Source of the DNA: Deltaproteobacteria bacterium
GTDB lineage: Bacteria > Desulfobacterota > UBA8473
Direction of reading: 5' to 3'
Assembly (NCBI GenBank): GCA_030621455.1
Contig: JAUXHQ010000179.1
Span: forward strand, 1 to 5,051
Length of the DNA stretch: 5,051 nucleotides
This document shows, in pieces, positions 1-5,051 of this stretch (positions are counted from its first letter, which is position 1; the number at the start of each line of letters is the position of its first letter). The notes under the pieces were generated by a model. That model did not search any database. It was not told the DNA's origin and worked only from the letters and a program-made list of their open reading frames with translations. The translations under genes and the position numbers were made by a program.

Positions 1-1751
1 TAATAGATGGAATGAGGATTTATGGCGCCTGCCCAAACCGGATGGACCCGAATTCATTCCACACTGATTTTGCAGAGATTGAGAAGATTTCCGTCATCAA
101 AGGTCCCTTTGATGTCAAAAATCCGGGGAGTCTGGGGGGTCTGGTTGAAATCAAGACCATGGAGCCGGAAAAAGGATGGGGAGGTACTGTAAACACCTTT
201 GTCGGATCGTATGAAAACATCAATGCTTCTTTTAATACCTCATACGGCGGCGACAAAGTCGACGCCGTTTTTGGGTATGCATATAGATACTCCCTACCCT
301 ATAAGGACGGGGACGGGGATCGCATCACGGAACAATATCCCCCTTCTTCAATACACAGATATAAAAGTGGGGAAGAAGACGATAAGGCTTATTCCATCGA
401 CACCTATTGGACCAAATTCGGGTTTAATCCCCTCGAAAATCACAGACTGAAAATCGATTATACCCGCCAGGAGGCCGACGATATTATCTATCCCTATCTC
501 CTCATGGACGCTGTCTATGACGACACGGATAGAGTGAACGTAACCTATGAGGTCTCAGGTCTCGGGAATCGAATAGATAAACTGAAGTCTCAATTTTACT
601 GGAATCGGGTAAAGCATGATATGACTGATTGGAGAAGGGTCTCCTCTTCAGGGTTTGATACGGGATTCATGATGAGGACTTACGCGGAGGCGGAGACTTT
701 TGGCGGGAAGGTTGAGTCGGATATTCGTGTCCCCACGGGCAATTTGACGATTGGGATTGACTATTATCTCAGGAGCTGGGATGCTGAGAATACCCTGCCC
801 GGGGGAAAACAGAAAATGATGCCCGATTGTGATTCGAGAAATATCGGAACCTACCTTGAATATGACCGGCCCATCGGGGAAGACTTGAGGTTGACCGTGG
901 GCACAAGGTTCGATCATGCAAAGACGAAGGCCCATGACGACCGCACCGACCTATACAGCCTGTACCATGGTACCAGAGACAGAGAGGAGACCGATTCTTA
1001 CGTGGGTGGTAACGTCCAGATTCTTTATGCTCCGGCGACGAAGATTGAACTCTTTGCCGGCTTCGGACATGTAACCAGACCGCCGGGTCCTGATGAAAGA
1101 TACATAGCGTTACAAAAACCGCCCGCTAAGGCCGATTGGGTCGGCAACCCGGAACTTGATCCGGTAAAGAACCGGGAGTTTGACTTTGGCGTTAAATACC
1201 TGGGGGATAGGTTCTACGGGAAGGCAACATTCTTTTACAGTGATATTCAGGATTTTATCACTGTTTATGATCTTGAGGGACCGGTCAAGAGCGCCAGGAG
1301 TTTCAGAAACGTCGATGCCACGCTCTATGGTTATGAGATCAACTTGAACCTCTTCCTTCCCTTCGATCTTCATTTTCAGGGGGGGCTCTCTTATACCTGG
1401 GCTCGCGACGATACCTTTGATAAACCTTTGTCTGAGATACCACCACTGCAGGGAAGAATCGCGGTAAGATACGACATAGAAACATATTTCGCAGAGATCG
1501 AGGGTCTTTTTGCAGATGACCAGCACCGGGTCGATTCCGACCTGAATGAGGAGAAGACTCCCGGGTGGGGGATAATGAATTTGAAGGCAGGGATAAGACA
1601 TAAGAAACTCGATATCTTTGCCGGGGTTCATAATGTCTTTGATCAACAGTACTTCGAACACCTCTCTTTTCAGAGAGACCCTTTCCGAACCGGCATAAAG
1701 GTGCCGGAAATCGGACGAAACGTTTATCTGAATCTTGCTTATGCCTGGTAA
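1..1751 (+). CDS. TonB-dependent outer-membrane receptor, OprC/NosA-like copper receptor, 5'-truncated by window edge
   Basis: This is an outer-membrane beta-barrel receptor that would import a substrate, most likely copper, using TonB-ExbBD energy. The reading frame is open to the left edge (complete codons from position 3, I-D-G before the Met at 12), so the Met at 12 is internal and the signal peptide and TonB box are missing. Counting from that Met, the plug segment holds IDGMRIYGACPNRMDP, then SVIKGPFDV and GGLVEIKT, typical of plug domains. The rest is alternating beta-strand sequence ending in N-L-A-Y-A-W with a terminal aromatic residue. Cys7/Met11 (CPNRM) and His202/Met204 (HDM) match the CxxxM-HxM copper ligands known from OprC. 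The ~570 residues after the Cys also agree with OprC length. NosL-like genes follow on the same strand, which supports copper. The TonB-receptor call is near certain; copper specificity is inferred from motifs and context. Whether an N-terminal signalling domain exists cannot be seen. Confidence 0.93.
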   Translation, partial: IDGMRIYGACPNRMDPNSFHTDFAEIEKISVIKGPFDVKNPGSLGGLVEIKTMEPEKGWGGTVNTFVGSYENINASFNTSYGGDKVDAVFGYAYRYSLPYKDGDGDRITEQYPPSSIHRYKSGEEDDKAYSIDTYWTKFGFNPLENHRLKIDYTRQEADDIIYPYLLMDAVYDDTDRVNVTYEVSGLGNRIDKLKSQFYWNRVKHDMTDWRRVSSSGFDTGFMMRTYAEAETFGGKVESDIRVPTGNLTIGIDYYLRSWDAENTLPGGKQKMMPDCDSRNIGTYLEYDRPIGEDLRLTVGTRFDHAKTKAHDDRTDLYSLYHGTRDREETDSYVGGNVQILYAPATKIELFAGFGHVTRPPGPDERYIALQKPPAKADWVGNPELDPVKNREFDFGVKYLGDRFYGKATFFYSDIQDFITVYDLEGPVKSARSFRNVDATLYGYEINLNLFLPFDLHFQGGLSYTWARDDTFDKPLSEIPPLQGRIAVRYDIETYFAEIEGLFADDQHRVDSDLNEEKTPGWGIMNLKAGIRHKKLDIFAGVHNVFDQQYFEHLSFQRDPFRTGIKVPEIGRNVYLNLAYAW

Positions 1752-1836
1752 GGGATGAGAAGTGATAATGATCTCCCTGGATTGTAACCATATGGGTCAA
1801 CATCTTTGTTATGGAACACACATCAAACCATTTAAA

Positions 1837-1844
1837 AAGGAGGT
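1837..1844 (+). promoter_or_regulatory. Ribosome binding site deciding the start at 1852
   Basis: AAGGAGGT sits 7 bases before the ATG at 1852. The longer in-frame start at 1762 has no such site and would put 30 unrelated residues before the signal peptide, so 1852 is preferred. Confidence 0.85.
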
Positions 1845-1851
1845 AAGGATC

Positions 1852-2331
1852 ATGAGAAAGAAACCAGTTTTTTACTTAACTGGAGTTTTCGCTTTGACGT
1901 TTTCCCTTATCCTGTTTCCGGGTCTCATGGCCCACGCATTTGAGCGGTGTATTATGTGCGGGATGGATGCGCAGAAAAGCGAAACAAAGTTCACGGTTCA
2001 GGTAACCGAAGGGACCAAGGCTGTCCGTGCCGGCGAGTACTCTTTCTGCTGTTTGCACTGCCTCGTTCTCTTCAAAGCCCGGCTGAAGGGAGGCAAGATC
2101 GGTTCCATCCTGGCCCGCGACTATAACACTGTAACTGAGAAGTACGACAGCGGGGAGATGATCGACGCAAACAAAGCCTTCTATTTGGTGGAAAGCGGGC
2201 TGCGCCCAAAGGGGTCTATGGTTCCGTTCATGTTGATCTTTTCTACTCTAAAAACAGCGGAGATCTTTAAGAAGGTTCATGGGGGCAGGATATTGAACTG
2301 GGAAGAAGTCTGGAAGTACACGAAGCCCTGA
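1852..2331 (+). CDS. NosL-family periplasmic copper-binding protein (single domain)
   Basis: This 159-residue exported protein belongs to the NosL family, whose characterised members bind Cu(I) and deliver it to N2O reductase. Residues 1-29 form a Sec signal peptide (MRKK, hydrophobic stretch, cleavage probably after A-H-A). There is no lipobox, unlike canonical NosL lipoproteins, so the mature form should be soluble in the periplasm. Mature motifs are C33-I-M-C36-G-M38 and C66-C67-L-H-C70. Family signatures follow: G-E-M-I-D-A-N-K-A at 101-109, Y-L-V-E-S, a G-S-M at 121-123, and H-G-G at 143-145. The start at 1852 is chosen for its AAGGAGGT site and because it opens directly on the signal peptide. 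It lies 100 bp after the receptor and 107 bp before a paralog fused to a cytochrome, probably in one transcript. No nosZ is visible, so the copper recipient is unknown. The Cys/Met clusters could also bind another soft metal. Confidence 0.85.
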   Translation: MRKKPVFYLTGVFALTFSLILFPGLMAHAFERCIMCGMDAQKSETKFTVQVTEGTKAVRAGEYSFCCLHCLVLFKARLKGGKIGSILARDYNTVTEKYDSGEMIDANKAFYLVESGLRPKGSMVPFMLIFSTLKTAEIFKKVHGGRILNWEEVWKYTKP

Positions 2332-2438
2332 TGTCAATCACCGGGTCAAAGAATACCGCCAAAGGTAATTAATATAAATTTTAACAACAGGATATGCTAT
2401 ATGTCCTGAAATCCCACAAAATAAAGGAGGGATATTCG
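2332..2438 (+). promoter_or_regulatory. Intergenic leader with AT-rich promoter-like stretch and an inverted repeat
   Basis: This 107-bp gap separates the two NosL-like genes. It contains an AT-rich run around 2366-2383 (TTAATATAAATTTTAA) that could serve as a -10 region, though I see no good -35 partner. An imperfect inverted repeat, CAGGATAT-GCTAT-ATGTCCTG, lies at 2388-2408 (7 of 8 pairs match, plus one possible G-T wobble). It has no following T-run, so it is not a classical terminator. It could be a weak internal promoter with an operator, an mRNA processing hairpin, or chance. Confidence 0.2.
2424..2431 (+). promoter_or_regulatory. Ribosome binding site deciding the start at 2439
   Basis: AAGGAGGG sits 7 bases before the ATG at 2439. 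The alternative in-frame ATG at 2394 lacks a site and would place this ribosome binding site inside the gene, so 2439 is preferred. Confidence 0.85.
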
Positions 2439-3239
2439 ATGAGAAAGAGAGGAACGGTTTTCATATTCTCGTTTGTTTTGATAGTATCGGTCCTTGCCTG
2501 GTCAACACAAGAGGCATTGGCACAGAGATGGTGTAACCTCTGTGCAATGGACCTGCAGAAGTACAGGCTGACAAAATACATCTTGACCCTGGCTGATGGC
2601 AGCAAAAGGTATACATGCAGCATCCATTGCACTGCGATAATATTGGGGAAACAGGATGTAGGTGAGGTCAAGGTTGCGAATTATTTAACGGGCGATATGA
2701 TCGATGTTAGAAAGGTGTATTATCTCGTGGGCTCCGACACCAAAGGGGTAATGTCGAAAGTGAGCAAACTCGCCTTTGTCGGCAAGCATGAAGCCTTGGA
2801 GTTCCGGAGAGGTCATGGTGGTGAGTTGACCGACTTCGATGGAGCCATCAAGGCGGCCAATCTGGACATGGCGGAGGACATGAAGATGCTCCGTGAGAAG
2901 GTGAAGAAGATGACTCAATTGGGCAGGGTTGTGGCTGAGGCCAACAGTTGTTTTGCCTGTCACGGGACAGAAGGCAAAGGCGGTATACAGAACCCCGGTT
3001 CAAAGACGGGTTATATCCCCGCCTGGAATAGCGAGGAATTCACCCGGCATATGAACTCCAAGGCCAAATTGAAGGAGATGATTACGGCCGGAGTGACCGA
3101 ACAGATGACGAAAGATCCTGGAAGGATGGCCGATCGGGACAAGGCGAGGCTGAAGATGCCGGCATGGAAAGGTTTCATCAAAGGCAAAGAACTCCATGCC
3201 CTCGTCAACTACATATGGAGTCTGAGACAGAACAAGTAA
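2439..3239 (+). CDS. NosL-like domain fused to C-terminal class I cytochrome c domain
   Basis: This is a 266-residue exported two-domain protein. Residues 1-28 are a Sec signal peptide ending A-L-A, without a lipobox. Residues ~30-137 form a NosL-like domain paralogous to the upstream gene: C32-N-L-C35-A-M37, C60-S-I-H-C64, T-G-D-M-I-D-V at 84-90, Y-Y-L-V-G-S at 94-99 and H-G-G at 126-128. A charged helical linker (~138-165) leads to a cytochrome c domain. That domain has the covalent heme site C171-F-A-C174-H175, and M240 in K-M-P-A-W-K is the probable distal ligand, with L-V-N-Y-I-W-S-L as the terminal helix. Heme attachment would occur in the periplasm through a cytochrome c maturation system. 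The pairing of a metal-binding domain with a redox centre suggests electron transfer coupled to copper, for instance setting its Cu(I)/Cu(II) state, but this is inference. The start at 2439 follows AAGGAGGG. The downstream genes converge on it with a 38-bp gap. Confidence 0.85.
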   Translation: MRKRGTVFIFSFVLIVSVLAWSTQEALAQRWCNLCAMDLQKYRLTKYILTLADGSKRYTCSIHCTAIILGKQDVGEVKVANYLTGDMIDVRKVYYLVGSDTKGVMSKVSKLAFVGKHEALEFRRGHGGELTDFDGAIKAANLDMAEDMKMLREKVKKMTQLGRVVAEANSCFACHGTEGKGGIQNPGSKTGYIPAWNSEEFTRHMNSKAKLKEMITAGVTEQMTKDPGRMADRDKARLKMPAWKGFIKGKELHALVNYIWSLRQNK

Positions 3240-3277
3240 CGTCTTCTCTAATTTTTTCCTGCTTTTCCTGTGCCTGC
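3240..3277. other. Short convergent intergenic gap without a recognisable terminator
   Basis: These 38 bp separate the stop codons of two converging transcription units. The sequence is pyrimidine-rich with a run of six T on the + strand (3253-3258). I see no stable hairpin, so termination may be Rho-dependent or lie inside the opposing genes. Confidence 0.5.
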
Positions 3278-3706
3278 TCATCCGCTCACTTTCTCACTCC
3301 AGGATAGCTCGTTTGATTCTGCATCAAGTGTTTCTGATAGACTTTCAAGAACGACAACCTCCGGGGTGAGAACAAATAGCGCGTCATCTACTCCGAGCTT
3401 TGGGGGAAGGGGAGCGCGAAACGAGTAGATAGCGATAATAACGGTTATGACCGCAGCAGTAACCAACGCCCAGGGCCAGTGCCACTGCCGGCAGAACAAA
3501 TAAGGCAATCTGCCTTGAGTCGACACCTCAATCTTCCGCAAATTTCTGGCCACACGGTTATAATAATCGGGCGAAGGTACAGGTATTATCTTGTCCTGTT
3601 CATCTCTGACTAATTGAAAAAAGCGTTTTAAACGAACGGTATCTTCCTTTCCTGCCTTTCCGATCCAAGACTTCAGATTCTTCCGGAAATTTCTATATTG
3701 CTTCAT
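3278..3706 (-). CDS. Putative membrane-anchored anti-sigma factor
   Basis: This is a 142-residue protein of no family I recognise by sequence; the role is assigned from architecture and position. Residues 1-~75 are basic and hydrophilic, likely cytoplasmic. One hydrophobic segment at about 79-95 (starting P-W-A-L-V-T-A-A-V) should span the inner membrane, leaving an acidic periplasmic tail of ~45 residues. Its ATG overlaps the TGA of the upstream ECF sigma gene as ATGA, and a GGGAG site lies about 7 bases before the ATG inside the sigma gene. This translational coupling is typical of sigma/anti-sigma pairs. The zinc-binding HxxxCxxC motif common in anti-sigma domains is absent, so it would be a non-zinc type, as in CnrY-like short membrane anti-sigma factors. 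A sensor protein gene lies upstream in the same cassette. An unrelated small membrane protein remains possible. Confidence 0.65.
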   Translation of the reverse strand: MKQYRNFRKNLKSWIGKAGKEDTVRLKRFFQLVRDEQDKIIPVPSPDYYNRVARNLRKIEVSTQGRLPYLFCRQWHWPWALVTAAVITVIIAIYSFRAPLPPKLGVDDALFVLTPEVVVLESLSETLDAESNELSWSEKVSG

Positions 3707-4314
3707 CCTATACTCCCTAGCCTATTTTTTCTCGGTTCGATCTCCCGAATGCTATTGAGCTTACGGAGTACCGATCGCCGAGCCCGGTAAATACGCATCT
3801 TGACCCCTGCCGTGGTGAGTCCCAACGACCTGGCCACCTCCCTCGATGTCAGGCCCTCTACCTCTCTTAGAATAAGAATCATCCGGTCTTTTTCCGAAAG
3901 TTGCGCGAGCATCATTTCCAAAAGGTCCCTCGTTATCAAACTCGTTTCCGGGTCGGCGTCTTCTCCCTGATTCTCACAGGATAGTCTTATCTCAATCTCA
4001 TCCAAGGCGCCGGGATTCATCTCTGAAAAGGAAAGTTCCTTGAGATCTTTTCTCTTTCTGAGGGCATCATAGCAGAGCCGGATGGCAATTCTGGCCAACC
4101 AGTGTCTTAACGGCACTTCATTGCGAAAGGTTTCCCGATAGCGAAAGGCGCGAAAGAAAGTCTCCTGGGCCAGATCTTCCACCCCCCGCTGATCGCGGAT
4201 AAATCGACCGATCAACCTGAATAGCCATGGGCTATGGGTCTGTATAACTTCGCGCCAGGTTGATTCATCCGCAGGTAAGATCGGGGTATTCTCGGCGCTT
4301 TGGCTGCGGCGCAT
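3703..4314 (-). CDS. ECF-type RNA polymerase sigma factor
   Basis: This 203-residue sigma-70 family member has only regions 2 and 4, the ECF pattern. Region 2 spans about residues 25-90: D-L-A-Q-E-T-F-F-R-A-F-R at 47-58 is the core-binding 2.2 segment, and H-W-L-A-R-I-A-I-R at 71-79 leads into the -10-recognising 2.4 segment. An acidic linker (~100-130) precedes region 4 at about 132-186, whose helix-turn-helix holds L-T-S-R-E-V-A-R-S-L-G-L and the recognition helix V-K-M-R-I-Y-R-A-R-R, which would contact the -35 element. The ATG at 4314 has only a weak site (GGGAAAG), so translation may depend on readthrough from the sensor gene 73 bp upstream. The stop overlaps the putative anti-sigma start. 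Its targets are not shown by the sequence; its own cassette is the likeliest, through the GGAACC element upstream of the sensor gene. Confidence 0.93.
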   Translation of the reverse strand: MRRSQSAENTPILPADESTWREVIQTHSPWLFRLIGRFIRDQRGVEDLAQETFFRAFRYRETFRNEVPLRHWLARIAIRLCYDALRKRKDLKELSFSEMNPGALDEIEIRLSCENQGEDADPETSLITRDLLEMMLAQLSEKDRMILILREVEGLTSREVARSLGLTTAGVKMRIYRARRSVLRKLNSIREIEPRKNRLGSIG

Positions 4315-4387
4315 ATGCTCACTTTCCCATATAAAACAGTAGGTACGTCTTTGGTATTGTGACAGGAACCAATATTGGGGGTAACAA
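4315..4387. promoter_or_regulatory. Intergenic region with an inverted copy of the GGAACC motif
   Basis: This 73-bp gap between the sensor stop and the sigma start holds AGGAACCAATATTGG at 4364-4378 on the + strand. It is nearly identical to the - strand motif upstream of the sensor gene (14 of 15 bases). CCAATATTGG within it is a perfect palindrome. The orientation opposes the flanking genes, so it may be an operator, or an antisense ECF promoter reading into the sensor gene. I see no clear sigma-70 promoter for the sigma gene and no terminator hairpin. Confidence 0.3.
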
Positions 4388-4870
4388 CTAGGGAAACGGA
4401 AAGTATCCCCTCAGATGCATCCCTCGTTTCGGGCGTTTTTCTCTTAACTCTTTTAACCTGTTGGCCAGAATCTCCTTTTGTGAGGCATCAAGGGTCCCGA
4501 CAAACCTGATCCAGTTTTCGAGTCTCTCCTTGACCATCCTGCCTTTCAACCCTACGATTTCATTTACAATCTCCTCATGTCCTTCACCTGAGGACCCACT
4601 GCCTTCAAGAACGCTTTCTTTTAGCTTTACATGTAATTGTTCGAGTTCTTTCCAGATATTGATAGACTTCTCTTTTAGCTTATCTCTCAAGGCATGAAGC
4701 TCCCCCTTCTGGTCTTCAGTGAGCTGGAGCGCTTCCATAGCGTCACGGGCATGTTCATGAAATTTCCCCATGCACATCCCTTTTTCACGTGGCCCGTAGG
4801 CAAGGGCCTGTGCTGACAAGAAAAGAAAAACCAATGTTAAAAGTGGAAAAAATGTACCTTTCTTTCTCAT
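4388..4870 (-). CDS. Periplasmic Spy/CpxP/CnrX-like heavy-metal sensor protein
   Basis: This 160-residue exported, mostly helical protein has a Sec signal peptide at residues 1-24 (MRKK, hydrophobic core, A-L-A). The mature N-terminus has potential metal ligands M32-C33-M34 and H38-E-H40. Two LTxxQ-type motifs mark the Spy/CpxP/metal-resistance superfamily: L50-T-E-D-Q54 and L127-D-A-S-Q131. They flank long charged helices with coiled-coil character (about 55-88 and 98-125), separated by a Gly/Ser-rich turn at 90-97. Family members are periplasmic chaperones (Spy, CpxP) or metal sensors (ZraP, CnrX). Location directly before an ECF sigma gene and its putative anti-sigma gene favours the CnrX-like sensor role, in which metal binding relieves sigma sequestration. 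The exact CnrX ligand spacing is not reproduced, and the Cys/Met/His cluster would suit copper. AAGGAGGT at 4876-4883 lies 5 bases from the ATG. A chaperone role cannot be excluded. Confidence 0.82.
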   Translation of the reverse strand: MRKKGTFFPLLTLVFLFLSAQALAYGPREKGMCMGKFHEHARDAMEALQLTEDQKGELHALRDKLKEKSINIWKELEQLHVKLKESVLEGSGSSGEGHEEIVNEIVGLKGRMVKERLENWIRFVGTLDASQKEILANRLKELREKRPKRGMHLRGYFPFP

Positions 4871-4885
4871 ACTGCACCTCCTTGA

Positions 4886-4931
4886 CTTAAATGGTATACT
4901 GAGATAACATTATCTCCAAAATTGGTTCCTA
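4886..4931 (-). promoter_or_regulatory. Probable promoter/operator of the sensor-sigma-anti-sigma cassette
   Basis: Reading on the - strand, AGGAACCAATTTTGG (4930-4916) contains GGAACC, the -35 type used by many ECF sigma factors. It abuts a perfect palindrome GAGATAA-TG-TTATCTC (4916-4901). TCTCA after the palindrome could act as the -10, but the 19-base spacing is longer than usual for ECF promoters. GTATACC at about 4899-4893 is an alternative sigma-70-like -10 with a poor -35. The site would support autoregulation plus a second regulator on the palindrome. Confidence 0.4.
4901..4916. repeat. Perfect 16-bp palindrome, candidate operator
   Basis: GAGATAA-CA-TTATCTC has 7-bp perfect arms and a 2-bp centre. 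It lies 31 bases upstream of the sensor start codon, between the GGAACC element and the ribosome binding site. The size and symmetry suit a dimeric repressor or activator site. It has no T-run and stands before the gene, so it is not a terminator. Confidence 0.5.
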
Positions 4932-4940
4932 CCTAGTTTC

Positions 4941-5051
4941 CATCCAGAAATGGCCATTTTTCCCCTGAGCTTCGTTCTCCTCCGGTTTCCGCCTGCGACG
5001 TACGATCATGTACGCCTCGGCGCAAACCGTCGTGCGGCCTTGCTCAGAGAA
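4941..5051. repeat. Nested inverted-repeat block, likely dispersed intergenic element, cut by window edge
   Basis: This block begins with a perfect 12-bp palindrome AAATGGCCATTT (4948-4959). A long imperfect hairpin follows: CTGAGC (4965-4970) pairs with GCTCAG (5042-5047), GGTTT (4984-4988) with AAACC (5024-5028), and CGTAC (4999-5003) with GTACG (5010-5014) around the loop GATCAT. The internal loops are nearly symmetric (13/13 and 10/9 bases). The block looks richer in GC than the AT-rich sequence just before it. A short frame is open to the edge on each strand (+ from an ATG at 4950; - with its stop at 4929-4931), but neither has convincing coding signs. A REP- or MITE-like intergenic repeat fits best. 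No second copy lies in this window, so repeat status is unproven. Confidence 0.4.

Noticed and set aside
96..113. Perfect inverted repeat ATCAAAGG-TC-CCTTTGAT
   Set aside because: It lies inside the conserved plug sequence (I-K-G-P-F-D) and is explained by the codons; there is no T-run or regulatory context.
1110..1821. Two long overlapping open frames on the - strand inside the receptor gene (about 183 and 160 codons)
   Set aside because: They are antisense to a strongly supported receptor reading frame, have no recognisable domain and no convincing ribosome binding site.
1762..1851. Longer N-terminus for the first NosL-like protein, starting at 1762
   Set aside because: There is no ribosome binding site there; the start at 1852 has AAGGAGGT at ideal spacing and opens directly on a signal peptide.
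2685..3281. Several - strand open frames of 65-93 codons under the NosL-cytochrome gene
   Set aside because: They are shadows of a gene with clear domains; none has a plausible start signal or family match.
4461..4697. + strand open frame rich in Ser, Phe and Leu opposite the sensor gene
   Set aside because: Its composition is what the antisense of Lys/Glu-rich helices produces, and there is no ribosome binding site.
4950..5051. Open + strand frame of 34 codons from ATG 4950 to the window edge
   Set aside because: There is no ribosome binding site, the start lies inside the AAATGGCCATTT palindrome, the opposite strand is also open, and the region is better explained as a folded repeat.
4929..5051. 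Open - strand frame of 40 codons from the window edge to a TAG at 4931-4929, possibly the end of another gene
   Set aside because: The sequence is basic and low in recognisable features, and it follows the hairpin arms. It cannot be excluded without sequence to the right, but it is not supported as a gene.
1..5051. CRISPR arrays, tRNA or rRNA genes, transposase genes
   Set aside because: No spaced direct repeats, no tRNA-like or rRNA sequence and no transposase motifs were seen on either strand.

Overview
The window looks like a metal-handling locus from a Gram-negative bacterium. The signs are an outer-membrane TonB-dependent receptor, Sec-exported periplasmic proteins and strong AAGGAGG-type ribosome binding sites. 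Base composition is moderate. The lineage cannot be fixed from the sequence; a Desulfobacterota-like (deltaproteobacterial) host is my best guess, held weakly, from general gene style and the repeat-like block at the right edge.

Left half, + strand. Positions 1-1751 are the 3' part of a TonB-dependent receptor whose N-terminus lies outside the window. Its plug carries C-P-N-R-M-D-P, and a later extracellular region carries H-D-M. Together these match the CxxxM...HxM copper site of the OprC/NosA copper receptors. Two paralogous NosL-family proteins follow. The first (1852-2331) is a stand-alone exported domain. The second (2439-3239) is the same domain fused to a C-terminal class I cytochrome c domain (CFACH heme site, probable Met240 ligand). 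Both replace the usual NosL lipoprotein anchor with a plain signal peptide and carry C-x2-C-x-M plus C-x2-3-H-C clusters. I read the three genes as one copper uptake and periplasmic handling operon. No N2O reductase (nosZ) is visible.

Right half, - strand, convergent with the first block. A Spy/CpxP/CnrX-like periplasmic metal-sensor protein (4388-4870) is followed by an ECF sigma factor (3703-4314). A membrane-anchored putative anti-sigma factor (3278-3706) overlaps the sigma gene by ATGA. The gene content resembles the CnrX/CnrH/CnrY metal-sensing cassette in a different order. A plausible but untested model is that it senses periplasmic metal and controls itself and perhaps the copper operon.

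Upstream of the sensor gene are a perfect 16-bp palindrome and an ECF-like GGAACC element. A near-identical 15-bp motif lies in inverted orientation between the sensor and sigma genes. The last ~110 bp (4941-5051) is a non-coding-looking block of nested inverted repeats that runs off the window and resembles a dispersed intergenic repeat.
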